Origin: Prevotella sp.
GTDB taxonomy: Bacteria > Bacteroidota > Bacteroidia > Bacteroidales > Dysgonomonadaceae
Assembly: GCA_031285625.1 (NCBI GenBank)
Contig: JAITVV010000081.1
Span: 1-64,000 of the forward strand
Length of the DNA stretch: 64,000 nucleotides
Direction: 5' to 3'
Shown: positions 54,435 through 62,784 of the stretch, in pieces
Layout: every line of letters begins with the position of its first letter
Numbering within the stretch: position 1 is the first letter of the stretch
Translations under genes and position numbers: made by a program
Notes under the pieces: generated by a model
Databases searched by the model: none
The model's input: only the letters and a program-made list of their open reading frames with translations
What the model was told of the DNA's origin: nothing

Positions 54435-55478
54435 ATGAAAAAATTTTGCCTCGCATTATTTGCTATTGTTTTAACTGCCCATTTTAATGTAATAGAAGCT
54501 TGTACAAGAATTGTTTATCAAGGACCTAACAATACCATCCTCACAGCCCGTTCGATGGATTGGAAAGAAGACAGCCGTAGTAATCTATGGATTTTTCCCA
54601 GAGGTATGGAACGTAATGGGGAAGTGGGTAAGAGTCCTATGAAATGGACTTCTAAGTACGGAAGTGTCATAGCCTCAGCTTATGATATTTGTAGTACTGA
54701 TGGTATGAACGAAAAAGGGCTGGTAGCTAACTTGCTCTGGCTCGCTGAGTCTGCATACCCTCAATGGGATGGAAAGAAACCCGGTCTTTCGATAGCTGCA
54801 TGGGTACAATATATGCTCGATAATTTTGCTGATGTAAATGAAGCCGTAGCAGCAATGGAGAAAAGAAATTTTGAAGTAGTCTCTGATATGATGCCCGACG
54901 GGTCGCGTATGGCAACCCTGCATTTATCAATTTCCGATGCATCCGGTGACAATGCCATATTTGAATACGTAAACGGTGAATTAAGAATTCACCATGATAA
55001 ATCTTATCAGGTAATGACTAACTCTCCTATATTTGACCAGCAATTAGCACTTAACGATTATTGGAAGAATATCGGAGGCTTAACATTCCTTCCCGGAACC
55101 AATCGTGCAGCAGACCGTTTTGTGAGGGCCTCTTATTATATCAATGCTATTCCAAAAACAGAAGATACACGCATTGCCGTAGCCAGTGTATTCAGTGTAA
55201 TACGCAATACATCTGTTCCTTATGGAATAAGTACCCCGAATGAACCTAATATTTCATCCACAAGATGGAGAACAGTCTCAGATCAGAAGAACAAAGTATA
55301 TTATTTCGAATCTGCTTTATATCCGAATGTCTTTTGGGTTGATTTCGCAAATATAGATTTCACTAAAAATGCACCTGTGAAAAAACTGGATCTGGTAGGA
55401 GGTAAAACTTATGCAGGAAATACTATTAATGAATTTGTGAATTCTGAAGCATTTAAATTTTTGGGAGTAGATCAGTAA
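54435..55478 (+). CDS. Choloylglycine hydrolase/penicillin V acylase-type Ntn hydrolase
   Basis: 347 residues of the linear amide C-N hydrolase family. A signal peptide ends just before C23 (EACTRIVYQG), which becomes the N-terminal nucleophile after cleavage. The family pattern ARSMDWKEDSRSNLWIFPRG follows, then conserved Asp and Asn near NLLWLAES and IFEYVNGE. The export signal points to a periplasmic or surface enzyme, as in other Bacteroidetes. Bile-salt, penicillin or N-acyl-homoserine lactone amides are possible substrates. Confidence 0.9.
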   Translation: MKKFCLALFAIVLTAHFNVIEACTRIVYQGPNNTILTARSMDWKEDSRSNLWIFPRGMERNGEVGKSPMKWTSKYGSVIASAYDICSTDGMNEKGLVANLLWLAESAYPQWDGKKPGLSIAAWVQYMLDNFADVNEAVAAMEKRNFEVVSDMMPDGSRMATLHLSISDASGDNAIFEYVNGELRIHHDKSYQVMTNSPIFDQQLALNDYWKNIGGLTFLPGTNRAADRFVRASYYINAIPKTEDTRIAVASVFSVIRNTSVPYGISTPNEPNISSTRWRTVSDQKNKVYYFESALYPNVFWVDFANIDFTKNAPVKKLDLVGGKTYAGNTINEFVNSEAFKFLGVDQ

Positions 55479-55502
55479 TTTCAGTATTTTTTTAAAGCAA
55501 AG

Positions 55503-55528
55503 AAAAGCCAGTTTTTTAACTGGCTTTT
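55503..55528. terminator. Bidirectional terminator after the Ntn amidase gene
   Basis: AAAAGCCAGTT (55503-55513) pairs with AACTGGCTTTT (55518-55528) over loop TTTT. It serves both this gene and the convergent TamA-like gene. Confidence 0.85.
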
Positions 55529-55542
55529 CTTGTTTATTATTT

Positions 55543-57861
55543 TTAGAATGGATATCCTATACCAAAATGCCATGCCATACGATTTAGGCGAGGCTTAAAT
55601 AACACAAAGCGTTTTGACTGGTCACGTCCGGGATCATAGGCTTGCATTCCCGCATCGAAACGGAGCAACAGGAAACCAAGATCGAAACGTATACCTAATC
55701 CATAGGAAACGGCTATTTCCTTATAGAAATCTTTAAATTGGAATTGTCCATCTGGTTGATTTTCATAATCTTTCAGTGTCCAAATATTTCCTGCATCTAT
55801 AAATTGTGCAAATTCAAAAAGTGAAGTCAGTTTATATCTATTTTCGATACTGAATTCAAGTTTCATATCTCCTGTTTGGTTTACAAAATCGCTTCTTGTA
55901 CCTTCCGGTCGTTTGTATGAACCAGGTCCAAGCGATCGGGTACTCCATCCCCTGATACTATTTGCCCCTCCTGCAAAAAACCGCCTTTCGAAAGGGAGTA
56001 CATCTGAGTTTCCATACGGATGTGCCATACCTAGACCAATCCTATATGCCACTGAATGAATTTTAGAGAAATAGAATGTGCGTGAGTATTCTATACTTCC
56101 CTTTATATATTCAGCATAGGCAACCCCTAGTATTTTTTTCTGTCCGGTTTCTTCATCGGGCTTGGCTCCATTTATAGTTGTAGCCAGTCGTGGCAATGCT
56201 CCGGCAACCTCTATCGATCCGCGTAAGGTGTAAGTCGGATGTAATGAGTTTAATCGGCGCGAATTTACAAGAGTTGCTGTGTATGCGGTACGTGATACAA
56301 GTTGATCCCGATAGCTTTCCCGTAATAAAGGATTGTTTGAGTTGCTGAGATAAAGGCTATCAAACCTGTGAGATACCCAAGGCATGCGGATATAGTTAAT
56401 ATCTAATAAGTCGAGAGCATGTCTCAGCCTGTTCCTTTTGGTTGCCCATCCATAGTTTAATGTAGTATTAAAAAACTGGCGGGTATATTCTGCACGATGC
56501 TGATTGGTCAGACCAATAGAAATGCGGGTAGACGCCGAAGGCTGCTCACGCCAGCTTTTCTTTAGCCAGGGGAAGAGGAACATAGGGAATGTAAGTCCTG
56601 TCTCTATACCATACTCATAGTAGTTTTGGTTCATCAGGTCGTCATCCTTCTTTCCGGCAATAAATTCGTAGGCTCCTTTTAACTTTATATTGAATTGTTC
56701 CCCTCCGTTGAAGAGATTCTGATGCTGATAAGATACACTTGGCGCAACCCCTATATCACCGGCAGAGTTTGTACCATCCAATCCAGCCTTGAACCAGTGG
56801 GCATTGGCAGGGAGAAGGATAATAGTTGCATCTAATAATCGTGTACTGTCTTCGGGGGAAGGAGTAATTGAAATATTTGCCTGTTTGATCGCACCCATTT
56901 TGCTATACGCTTCAAAGGTTCCATTCAGTGCATAATCAGAGAACCAGCTCCCTTTACGCATATAATTATTACGTGCTATAGTAGAATTACGAAGGAAGTT
57001 ATTCCGCCCGTGTATAATTTTAATTCCTTTATATTCAGTTGTATCCGCATTTCTGAAAAACCATCTGTTGGTGCTCAACTGCCCGCTATCATCTCCTCCC
57101 CGTCTACTGGTCAGGGAGTTTATACCTGAAATAACGGTTACATTGTTAATCCTATAGCGCGGATATGGCAAACTATCTTTTGCCGGATAAATATCGAGGA
57201 ACAGATCGACTTCGTGAGAATTGTGTGTTGTGTCAGCTTTGAAGTACACATATTCTTTCGAGAAATTGTAATACCCTACATTACGCATTATGCTATTTAC
57301 CCTCACTCTTTCCTCTTCCAGCATATCCATATCGAACATATCCCCTTTAGCTATATAGGGCTTCATCGGGATCAAATTTATAATACGCTGCATTGTAGTA
57401 TCGCTAAGGGTATATTTATAATCGCGTATAAGATAGGGAGTGCCTCCCCTTAGATTATATGTTACGGATACTTTTTTGTCATTAAACTTTAAGGTAGTAT
57501 CTGCTTCGGCATTCAGATATCCCTGATTATTCAATTGTTTTAGCAATTGATTTTTAGACAACTGTGTCTGTGAAGCGCTGTAAATAACAGGTGGTTGTCC
57601 GGCTTTTCTTATTATCTTATTCAACCATGTTGAGTCCTGTCCGGCCGTATTGTATAATTTTAGCCTGAATTTACCTAACAATGGAAGGCTTGTATTTGGT
57701 TGTTGGCGGACAAAATCTTCTAAATCGGAAGTCGCATTTTTTGTATCATGTTTTATTGTGAAGTCATCTAAAAGATAACTCCCTTCCGGAATGTTTTTAG
57801 TAGTGCTACATGCCGCAAGGATCAAAATAAAAGCAAACGGTATTAATCTATATTTCTTCAT
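55543..57861 (-). CDS. TamA/BamA-family outer membrane assembly protein
   Basis: 772 residues, lipoprotein signal with lipobox LAAC (C18). POTRA-type domains lie in about 30-230 and a 16-strand Omp85 barrel from about 370 to the end, with the C-terminal signature RFFAGGANSIRGWSTRSLGPG near 638 and the final strand ending in Phe (AWHFGIGYPF). Omp85 family lipoproteins of this type occur in Bacteroidetes in addition to BamA. Function inferred: outer membrane protein insertion or translocation. A short palindromic leader repeat lies 7 nt before the ATG. Confidence 0.9.
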   Translation of the reverse strand: MKKYRLIPFAFILILAACSTTKNIPEGSYLLDDFTIKHDTKNATSDLEDFVRQQPNTSLPLLGKFRLKLYNTAGQDSTWLNKIIRKAGQPPVIYSASQTQLSKNQLLKQLNNQGYLNAEADTTLKFNDKKVSVTYNLRGGTPYLIRDYKYTLSDTTMQRIINLIPMKPYIAKGDMFDMDMLEEERVRVNSIMRNVGYYNFSKEYVYFKADTTHNSHEVDLFLDIYPAKDSLPYPRYRINNVTVISGINSLTSRRGGDDSGQLSTNRWFFRNADTTEYKGIKIIHGRNNFLRNSTIARNNYMRKGSWFSDYALNGTFEAYSKMGAIKQANISITPSPEDSTRLLDATIILLPANAHWFKAGLDGTNSAGDIGVAPSVSYQHQNLFNGGEQFNIKLKGAYEFIAGKKDDDLMNQNYYEYGIETGLTFPMFLFPWLKKSWREQPSASTRISIGLTNQHRAEYTRQFFNTTLNYGWATKRNRLRHALDLLDINYIRMPWVSHRFDSLYLSNSNNPLLRESYRDQLVSRTAYTATLVNSRRLNSLHPTYTLRGSIEVAGALPRLATTINGAKPDEETGQKKILGVAYAEYIKGSIEYSRTFYFSKIHSVAYRIGLGMAHPYGNSDVLPFERRFFAGGANSIRGWSTRSLGPGSYKRPEGTRSDFVNQTGDMKLEFSIENRYKLTSLFEFAQFIDAGNIWTLKDYENQPDGQFQFKDFYKEIAVSYGLGIRFDLGFLLLRFDAGMQAYDPGRDQSKRFVLFKPRLNRMAWHFGIGYPF

Positions 57862-57868
57862 TAAAACT

Positions 57869-57892
57869 AAGGTCTGAAACCTATATTATTAC
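57869..57892 (-). repeat. Short palindromic leader repeat, copy 3 (diverged)
   Basis: Minus strand GTAATAATATAGGTTTCAGA then CCTT aligns with copies 1 and 2, with stem bases changed. It ends 7 nt before the Omp85-type gene's ATG. Confidence 0.5.
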
Positions 57893-57975
57893 TTTGATAA
57901 GTGAAACAACAATAGATTGTTATGATTCAAAAACAATTCATTAAATGTGTTTATAGTTACATATTAACGTTTGAC

Positions 57976-57983
57976 AAAGATAC
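57976..57983 (-). promoter_or_regulatory. -7 promoter box upstream of the Omp85-type gene
   Basis: TATCTTTG on the minus strand, about 115 nt before the ATG at 57861, would give a leader carrying leader repeat copy 3. Confidence 0.4.
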
Positions 57984-58008
57984 AATGTTTAAAAATAGAT
58001 AACATCAG

Positions 58009-59472
58009 TTAATTCAATTCACTTACATCTGCAATTCCATTACGGTCAAACAGCACACGATATTTTTTATAATATTCATCATCTTCCGATTTACATTGTA
58101 TTATAAAGTAAAGTGAATAAACTTTATTCCCCTCGATTGTTTCCAGACCTTGTTCAGGGTCTTCTAGGTATAAAGGAATATATGGATTATCCATCTTCTG
58201 GGTAAAATTGACAAGCGTAAAACGTGTTATATCATTTATCCCCGAGAGCCGGTATTCCTTATATTTTTCAATTTCTTCTTTCGAAAGATTCACCCATTTA
58301 CGGTACAATATTATTTTCTCATCATATACCTGGTTCTCGGCTTCTACAAGAGGGCTTCGGGCACGAATACTCCGCACCTCATCAGGAAGTTTGCTTTCCT
58401 CTATGAAATCGAAAGCTTCCTTTATCCATCCTATTTTCCGTTTACGAATACTCAGGTTTAACTTAGTGTCAAAATATTTTTTACCAAGTTTGGAAGTGAA
58501 GTAGTACCGCATAATATCTTTAATGCGGTCTTTAAACATATAACTAAAGACAAGGATAATGAAAAGGTCGGTAGTAAAGTTACCCAACCGTTGTGTGGCA
58601 AAAAAAGAAACCACTGTAGCAAAGAACATAGCTATACCGGCAGCGATACTATAATAAAACTGCTCGGCAAACACACCATCTTTCTTTTTAATTATTTGTA
58701 AGAAAAGGTCGCTTTCAACGAATTTTTTAAGAATATTCCGTTGAGTTATCACCAGACTGTTGTGCTTGTCATTCCCTTTCTCCAGGATCATAAAGCCTCT
58801 CTTTTTCTTATGGCTTTTCTCATCCTCTATGAGTTTGTATAGTTCAGGTTTAATGATCTCAAAAGCAGGTTTATTCTTTAACAGCCTCATTATCTGAAAA
58901 GAGTATTGCTCAATGATATTTCCTAAAAAGTCATCACCGAAAAGGAAAAAATCCCGCTGCTGTTTCGTAATGTCGGGCTTAGTAAGCTCATCCCACATTT
59001 CACGGTATTGTAATGCGATTTGTCTTACATTTTGTACATACGCCTCTACATGGGAAATTACTTTCTCATCGGTTGCCGTACCGGTAATGATCTGTACCTG
59101 TCGCCTCAGGGCACTTTTCATAATACAGACAAACATTTTTATCTGATAGACAAAACTTTCTGTAACTGTATCATTTGCAGGATCGATAGCTAATGCATCC
59201 AGTGCTTTTTGTAAGCGGGGCAAGGGGCCTCGTCCTGCTTTGAGTATTTCTTCGAGTGAATATACGGGAGTAATAAGACGCATATTACTTTTTACATCTC
59301 TGTAAAAGTCAGCTTTCTTATATGTTGAGCGATTGATATCAAGGCTGTTTGGTAAAAACATCCAGGTATTAATTCTGAACTCATTCAGGTTCTTAGAGTT
59401 TTTGCTGGTTATAAACCCAATTTTAAACTCTAAAGCAAAATTATCATGAATTTTTACTTCAGTATCGATCAT
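58009..59472 (-). CDS. Unrecognised 487-aa protein with a central membrane hairpin
   Basis: No family recognised. The first 275 residues are soluble, with a proline/glycine-containing domain near 85-100 and a helix-rich part after 120. Two close hydrophobic helices at about 280-320 (AAGIAMFFATVVSFFATQ and FTTDLFIILVFSYMF) anchor it. The remaining 160 residues are polar, with a YKEYRLSGINDITRFTLVNF stretch near 395. It is followed by a CYTH gene and DUF4831 gene on the same strand; the order in transcription is DUF4831, CYTH, this gene. Confidence 0.72.
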   Translation of the reverse strand: MIDTEVKIHDNFALEFKIGFITSKNSKNLNEFRINTWMFLPNSLDINRSTYKKADFYRDVKSNMRLITPVYSLEEILKAGRGPLPRLQKALDALAIDPANDTVTESFVYQIKMFVCIMKSALRRQVQIITGTATDEKVISHVEAYVQNVRQIALQYREMWDELTKPDITKQQRDFFLFGDDFLGNIIEQYSFQIMRLLKNKPAFEIIKPELYKLIEDEKSHKKKRGFMILEKGNDKHNSLVITQRNILKKFVESDLFLQIIKKKDGVFAEQFYYSIAAGIAMFFATVVSFFATQRLGNFTTDLFIILVFSYMFKDRIKDIMRYYFTSKLGKKYFDTKLNLSIRKRKIGWIKEAFDFIEESKLPDEVRSIRARSPLVEAENQVYDEKIILYRKWVNLSKEEIEKYKEYRLSGINDITRFTLVNFTQKMDNPYIPLYLEDPEQGLETIEGNKVYSLYFIIQCKSEDDEYYKKYRVLFDRNGIADVSELN

Positions 59473-59498
59473 ATTCAGCTCTTCCCCAATTTATTACC

Positions 59499-59966
59499 TT
59501 ACCATTTAGAGTAAGGATATTTGGTTAATGAAGCATTATAATAACGCTTGTCGCCAGTCACTTCATTACCAAGCCATTCAGGCTTTATAAAAGATTCACT
59601 CTCTTCTGAAAGTTCAATCTCTGCTATAACCAGTCCTTCATTTTCACCGTGAAATTCGTCCACTTCGAAAGTATGATTTCCGCTGTTTATATAATAACGG
59701 ACTTTATCGATGATACCGGGTTCACAGAGTTTTAATAATTCACGGGCATCATCAACAGGTATTTCCTTTTCCCACTCAAAGCGGGAAACACCGGATTCAT
59801 TCCCGGCTCCCTTTATGGTTATATATGCTTTTTGTCCTTTTATCCGGACTCTTACCACACGTTCTGCAACAGAAGACAGATAACCCTGTACAACTTCCTC
59901 ATGTGAATGAGCATATTGCTTGAAGTTACCTCTTATCAGAAATTTACGTTCTATTTCTTGAGGCAT
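59499..59966 (-). CDS. CYTH domain protein (triphosphate tunnel metalloenzyme)
   Basis: 155 residues opening with the family-defining EIERKFLI at 4-11, then tunnel strands rich in Arg/Lys/Glu (VVRVRIKGQKAYITIKGAG, VSRFEWEKEIP, KVRYYI, FEVDEFHGENEGLVIAEIEL). Such proteins hydrolyse tripolyphosphate or thiamine triphosphate, or are adenylyl cyclases; the activity here is unknown. Its stop and the next ATG are 26 bp apart, and its start is only 1 bp from the DUF4831 stop. Confidence 0.93.
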   Translation of the reverse strand: MPQEIERKFLIRGNFKQYAHSHEEVVQGYLSSVAERVVRVRIKGQKAYITIKGAGNESGVSRFEWEKEIPVDDARELLKLCEPGIIDKVRYYINSGNHTFEVDEFHGENEGLVIAEIELSEESESFIKPEWLGNEVTGDKRYYNASLTKYPYSKW

Positions 59967-59967
59967 C

Positions 59968-61089
59968 TTATTGGATTATCTGTTTTATAGCCCCCAATTC
60001 AGGATAGAAAATAACCTTTATTGGCAGCTTATTATTGTCAAACATCTTGGTTACCAGCACATCCTGAATACCATATTGAGCTACATCACATTCTTTTTTA
60101 ACAACGTCTTTTCCATTGAATGTTATTTGCAGAGCCGCCTTGTTAGGGATATTATAAATTATACCTGCCGAAAATTTCTTCTCCATGTCTTTTTCCTCTT
60201 TCGGCGTAAGTATCTGTTGTGGCCTTGGATCTTTATTCTTCAACGACAGGTATACAGGGGCTCCTGCCAAATCATTTGCATCTACAACACCTAACTTGGA
60301 AGAGAAACGGAAGATAATTCTGTTATTTATGTCTTTCTCATCGGGAATCACAGTAAATGTTTTAGATCCTGTTTCGGTAGTTTCGGTTCCTGTAAACATG
60401 GAGGTAAGTGCTTTTTCCTGTTCATCAAGTTGCGACATCACCAGTTTATAAGCATTACCATCAGGAGGCATGTTATCAGCTTCACCTGTTAGAATGTTTG
60501 TACGGCTTTCGCGCAAACGATATATCTGTTTGGCTATTAGTTCGGCTTGCTTAGCAGTGGAACCTGCTCTCAGGATTTCTTCCGACAAGAAACTCCGTGG
60601 GTTCGGTCCGGCAGCAGGAGTTATCACACTTGCCGGTATTTCTTCTTTCGGAAATGTATAATCATCGTTGATAGCACAAATCAGCCCGTCCTTAGATAAG
60701 GTTACATAAGGGGCTGTTGTATTTGTACGAAATTCTACCAAATATGATTTATCTTTATCTACAACTCCTTTTGTTGTTGCATCTATGGTTTCCAATGTAT
60801 AAGTAACAGTATTTTCAGTTATCGGATTTGTTATACTTAAATAGCGCTCTGCATATTGATAAAATTCACCTGTTTTACGGGTTGTTTTTGTGTACTGAGC
60901 AGTTATCTCAATAGATGTTTTCGGTAAAGAGTAAGCTACACCATAGTCATTTGCTTTTACCGCACTCATCTTAACGGTGTTTTGTGCCGATACCACTGAA
61001 CTGATAGTAAGAAAGGCCAACAAACAGCCAAAAGCATTCAATGGTATGTTTTTCAAATACATCGATTTGTACTTCATAAGTTTTTTCAT
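59968..61089 (-). CDS. DUF4831 family exported protein
   Basis: 373 residues from ATG 61089 (61077 is also possible), giving a signal region that ends near SSVVSAQ. A longer frame to 61137 adds no signal features and was rejected. The mature part resembles DUF4831 (YSLPKTSIEITAQYTKTTRK near 30-50 and the conserved AAGPNPRSFLSEEILRAGST). Bacteroidetes-specific and of unknown role. First gene of the DUF4831-CYTH-membrane protein cluster. Confidence 0.82.
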   Translation of the reverse strand: MKKLMKYKSMYLKNIPLNAFGCLLAFLTISSVVSAQNTVKMSAVKANDYGVAYSLPKTSIEITAQYTKTTRKTGEFYQYAERYLSITNPITENTVTYTLETIDATTKGVVDKDKSYLVEFRTNTTAPYVTLSKDGLICAINDDYTFPKEEIPASVITPAAGPNPRSFLSEEILRAGSTAKQAELIAKQIYRLRESRTNILTGEADNMPPDGNAYKLVMSQLDEQEKALTSMFTGTETTETGSKTFTVIPDEKDINNRIIFRFSSKLGVVDANDLAGAPVYLSLKNKDPRPQQILTPKEEKDMEKKFSAGIIYNIPNKAALQITFNGKDVVKKECDVAQYGIQDVLVTKMFDNNKLPIKVIFYPELGAIKQIIQ

Positions 61090-61160
61090 TTTTAAGTAAC
61101 AGTAAGTATTTAATGATATATTTCCGAATCGTAACAATTATTACTGTTTTACAGACGAAA

Positions 61161-61190
61161 ATAATAAACAGGCCTAAGACCTTATTATTC
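61161..61190. repeat. Short palindromic leader repeat, copy 4 (diverged)
   Basis: AATAATAAACAGGCCTAAGA then CCTTATTATTC is itself nearly palindromic and aligns with copies 1-3 in either strand. It lies 71 nt before the DUF4831 ATG at 61089. Confidence 0.45.
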
Positions 61191-61431
61191 ACAAAGCTAA
61201 TTATTTTTTGTGAAATTTCGATTTACTGTTTTTAAACCTTTAATTTTTCTTAGTTTTGTATCTGTACTTTGACATTTTTATTTCTACACAAAATAAAAAC
61301 ATATTATTATTGATATTATTTTCTCAAAATTCAAAATGTTGTAAAAAATAAATTTAATTATCTGTATATAAGCAGTTTTATGTGATAGCAAAGTAACAAA
61401 AAGTTACATCAAAAAATTGTATTAAAACTGT

Positions 61432-61439
61432 TACCTTTG
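61432..61439 (+). promoter_or_regulatory. -7 promoter box for the GH18 gene
   Basis: TACCTTTG fits TAnnTTTG and lies 80 nt before the GH18 ATG (61520), leaving an untranslated leader of about 75 nt. Confidence 0.45.
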
Positions 61440-61519
61440 TCACTTTTTAATGACATTTCACTGAAAAACAACACATTGTAAAATAAAGCGTTTCAAATTA
61501 CCAATTAAATAGTAAGAAT

Positions 61520-62656
61520 ATGAAAAACATCTTTAAGCTAGGAGTCCTATTTTCACTCATTCTGACGAGTTTCTTATCATGTGAAACGAAGCCAAAAGTA
61601 ACAAATAAGCCTTCCGGGCCTGTTATTATAGCATATGTTGGTGGCTATAGAGGCCTTGTGGATGCCAGTAAGATCTCTGCAAATAAAATAACTCATATAA
61701 ATTATGCTTTTGTCGATGTAAAGGACGGAAAAGCATTTCTCACCAATGAGGCTACAGATACCACCAACTTTAGAACACTAAATGCACTAAAAGAGCAGAA
61801 TCCTGATCTCAAAATTCTCATTTCAATAGGAGGGTGGACCTGGAGCCGTAATTTCTCCGATGCAGTTTTAACACCGGAAGGCCAAAAAACTTTTGCTAAA
61901 TCTGCTGTTGATATAATGAAGACCTATAATCTGGATGGAGTAGATATAGACTGGGAATATCCGGCTATGCCCGGAGACACCGGAAATGTATATCGTCCTG
62001 AAGATAAGCAAAACTATACATTGATGTTTCAGGCAATAAGGACAGAATTAGATGTTTTGGAAAAGGAAACGGATAAAAAATACCTGTTGACAACAGCTGT
62101 TGGAGGTTCTCAGAATTTTATCGATAATACTGAAATGGGAAAGGTTCAGGAGTATCTTGATTATATAAACATCATGACTTATGATTATCATCCTCACAAA
62201 CAAGCTGTACATCACACTAATCTGTTTGCATCAGACAAATATGAGCAAAAGCATGGGGCGGACATAGCAGTCAAGGCATATGTGGCAGCAGGTGTTCCTG
62301 TAGAAAAGCTTGTGATGGGAATTGCTTTTTATGGCCGTGCATTCAATCTTAAGAAAGGCGCCTCAAAAGGGCTTGGCGATCCTGTAGCAGACCAGGTACG
62401 TGGCGGTGGATATACTTATATAAAAGACAGCCTTGTTAACCAAAACGAATATTACAGATACTGGGATGATGTAGCTAAGGCTCCATATTTATTCAATTTT
62501 TATAAAGGGATTTTTGTAACCTACGATGATGAGGAATCCGTTAAAGAAAAATGCCGATACGTTCTGGATAATAAAATGGGCGGAGTAATGTTCTGGGAAT
62601 ATAGTTCTGACCCTAAAGAATACCTGTTGAATGAAATTAACAAAGCGCTGAAATAA
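61520..62656 (+). CDS. GH18 family chitinase-like lipoprotein
   Basis: 378 residues with lipobox FLSC (C21), so exported and lipid-anchored. The GH18 barrel is complete: SIGGWTWSRNFSD near 102-114 and the catalytic motif LDGVDIDWEYP near 138-148, with E147 as the proton donor. Retention of the full DxxDxDxE motif means it should be active on chitin, chitooligosaccharides or GlcNAc-linked glycans. The gene is monocistronic with its own promoter. Confidence 0.93.
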   Translation: MKNIFKLGVLFSLILTSFLSCETKPKVTNKPSGPVIIAYVGGYRGLVDASKISANKITHINYAFVDVKDGKAFLTNEATDTTNFRTLNALKEQNPDLKILISIGGWTWSRNFSDAVLTPEGQKTFAKSAVDIMKTYNLDGVDIDWEYPAMPGDTGNVYRPEDKQNYTLMFQAIRTELDVLEKETDKKYLLTTAVGGSQNFIDNTEMGKVQEYLDYINIMTYDYHPHKQAVHHTNLFASDKYEQKHGADIAVKAYVAAGVPVEKLVMGIAFYGRAFNLKKGASKGLGDPVADQVRGGGYTYIKDSLVNQNEYYRYWDDVAKAPYLFNFYKGIFVTYDDEESVKEKCRYVLDNKMGGVMFWEYSSDPKEYLLNEINKALK

Positions 62657-62699
62657 TAAAATTTAACAATATCAAATGTTGAGATTGATCTTCTGTTTG

Positions 62700-62707
62700 T
62701 ACTTTTG
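62700..62707 (+). promoter_or_regulatory. Promoter of porX
   Basis: TACTTTTG at 62700-62707 with TTG at 62679-62681, 18 nt upstream, is the best two-part match to the Bacteroidetes consensus in this window. Transcription would start about 73 nt before the porX ATG. Confidence 0.55.
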
Positions 62708-62736
62708 ATAATAAAGTGCAAAACTAATATGATACA

Positions 62737-62770
62737 ACAAGCCACTTTATTTTCGGATAATGTGGCTTGT
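62737..62770 (+). promoter_or_regulatory. Leader hairpin of porX
   Basis: ACAAGCCAC (62737-62745) pairs with GTGGCTTGT (62762-62770), and TTAT/ATAA extends the stem beyond one T-T mismatch, leaving a loop of about 6 nt. It lies between the predicted transcription start and the ATG, ending 14 nt before it, so it could affect translation. No T-tract follows. Confidence 0.5.
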
Positions 62771-62784
62771 ATAATGAGTATAAA

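Larger units (their letters stand above)
61138..61519. other. Divergent intergenic region before the GH18 gene
   Basis: About 380 bp, AT-rich. It holds a near-palindrome at 61161-61190 (diverged leader repeat copy 4) on the DUF4831 side and the GH18 -7 box at 61432-61439. A stretch with repeated GTTAC/GTAAC triplets (61391-61438) may be a binding region, but this is not firm. No ORF was supported. Confidence 0.5.
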
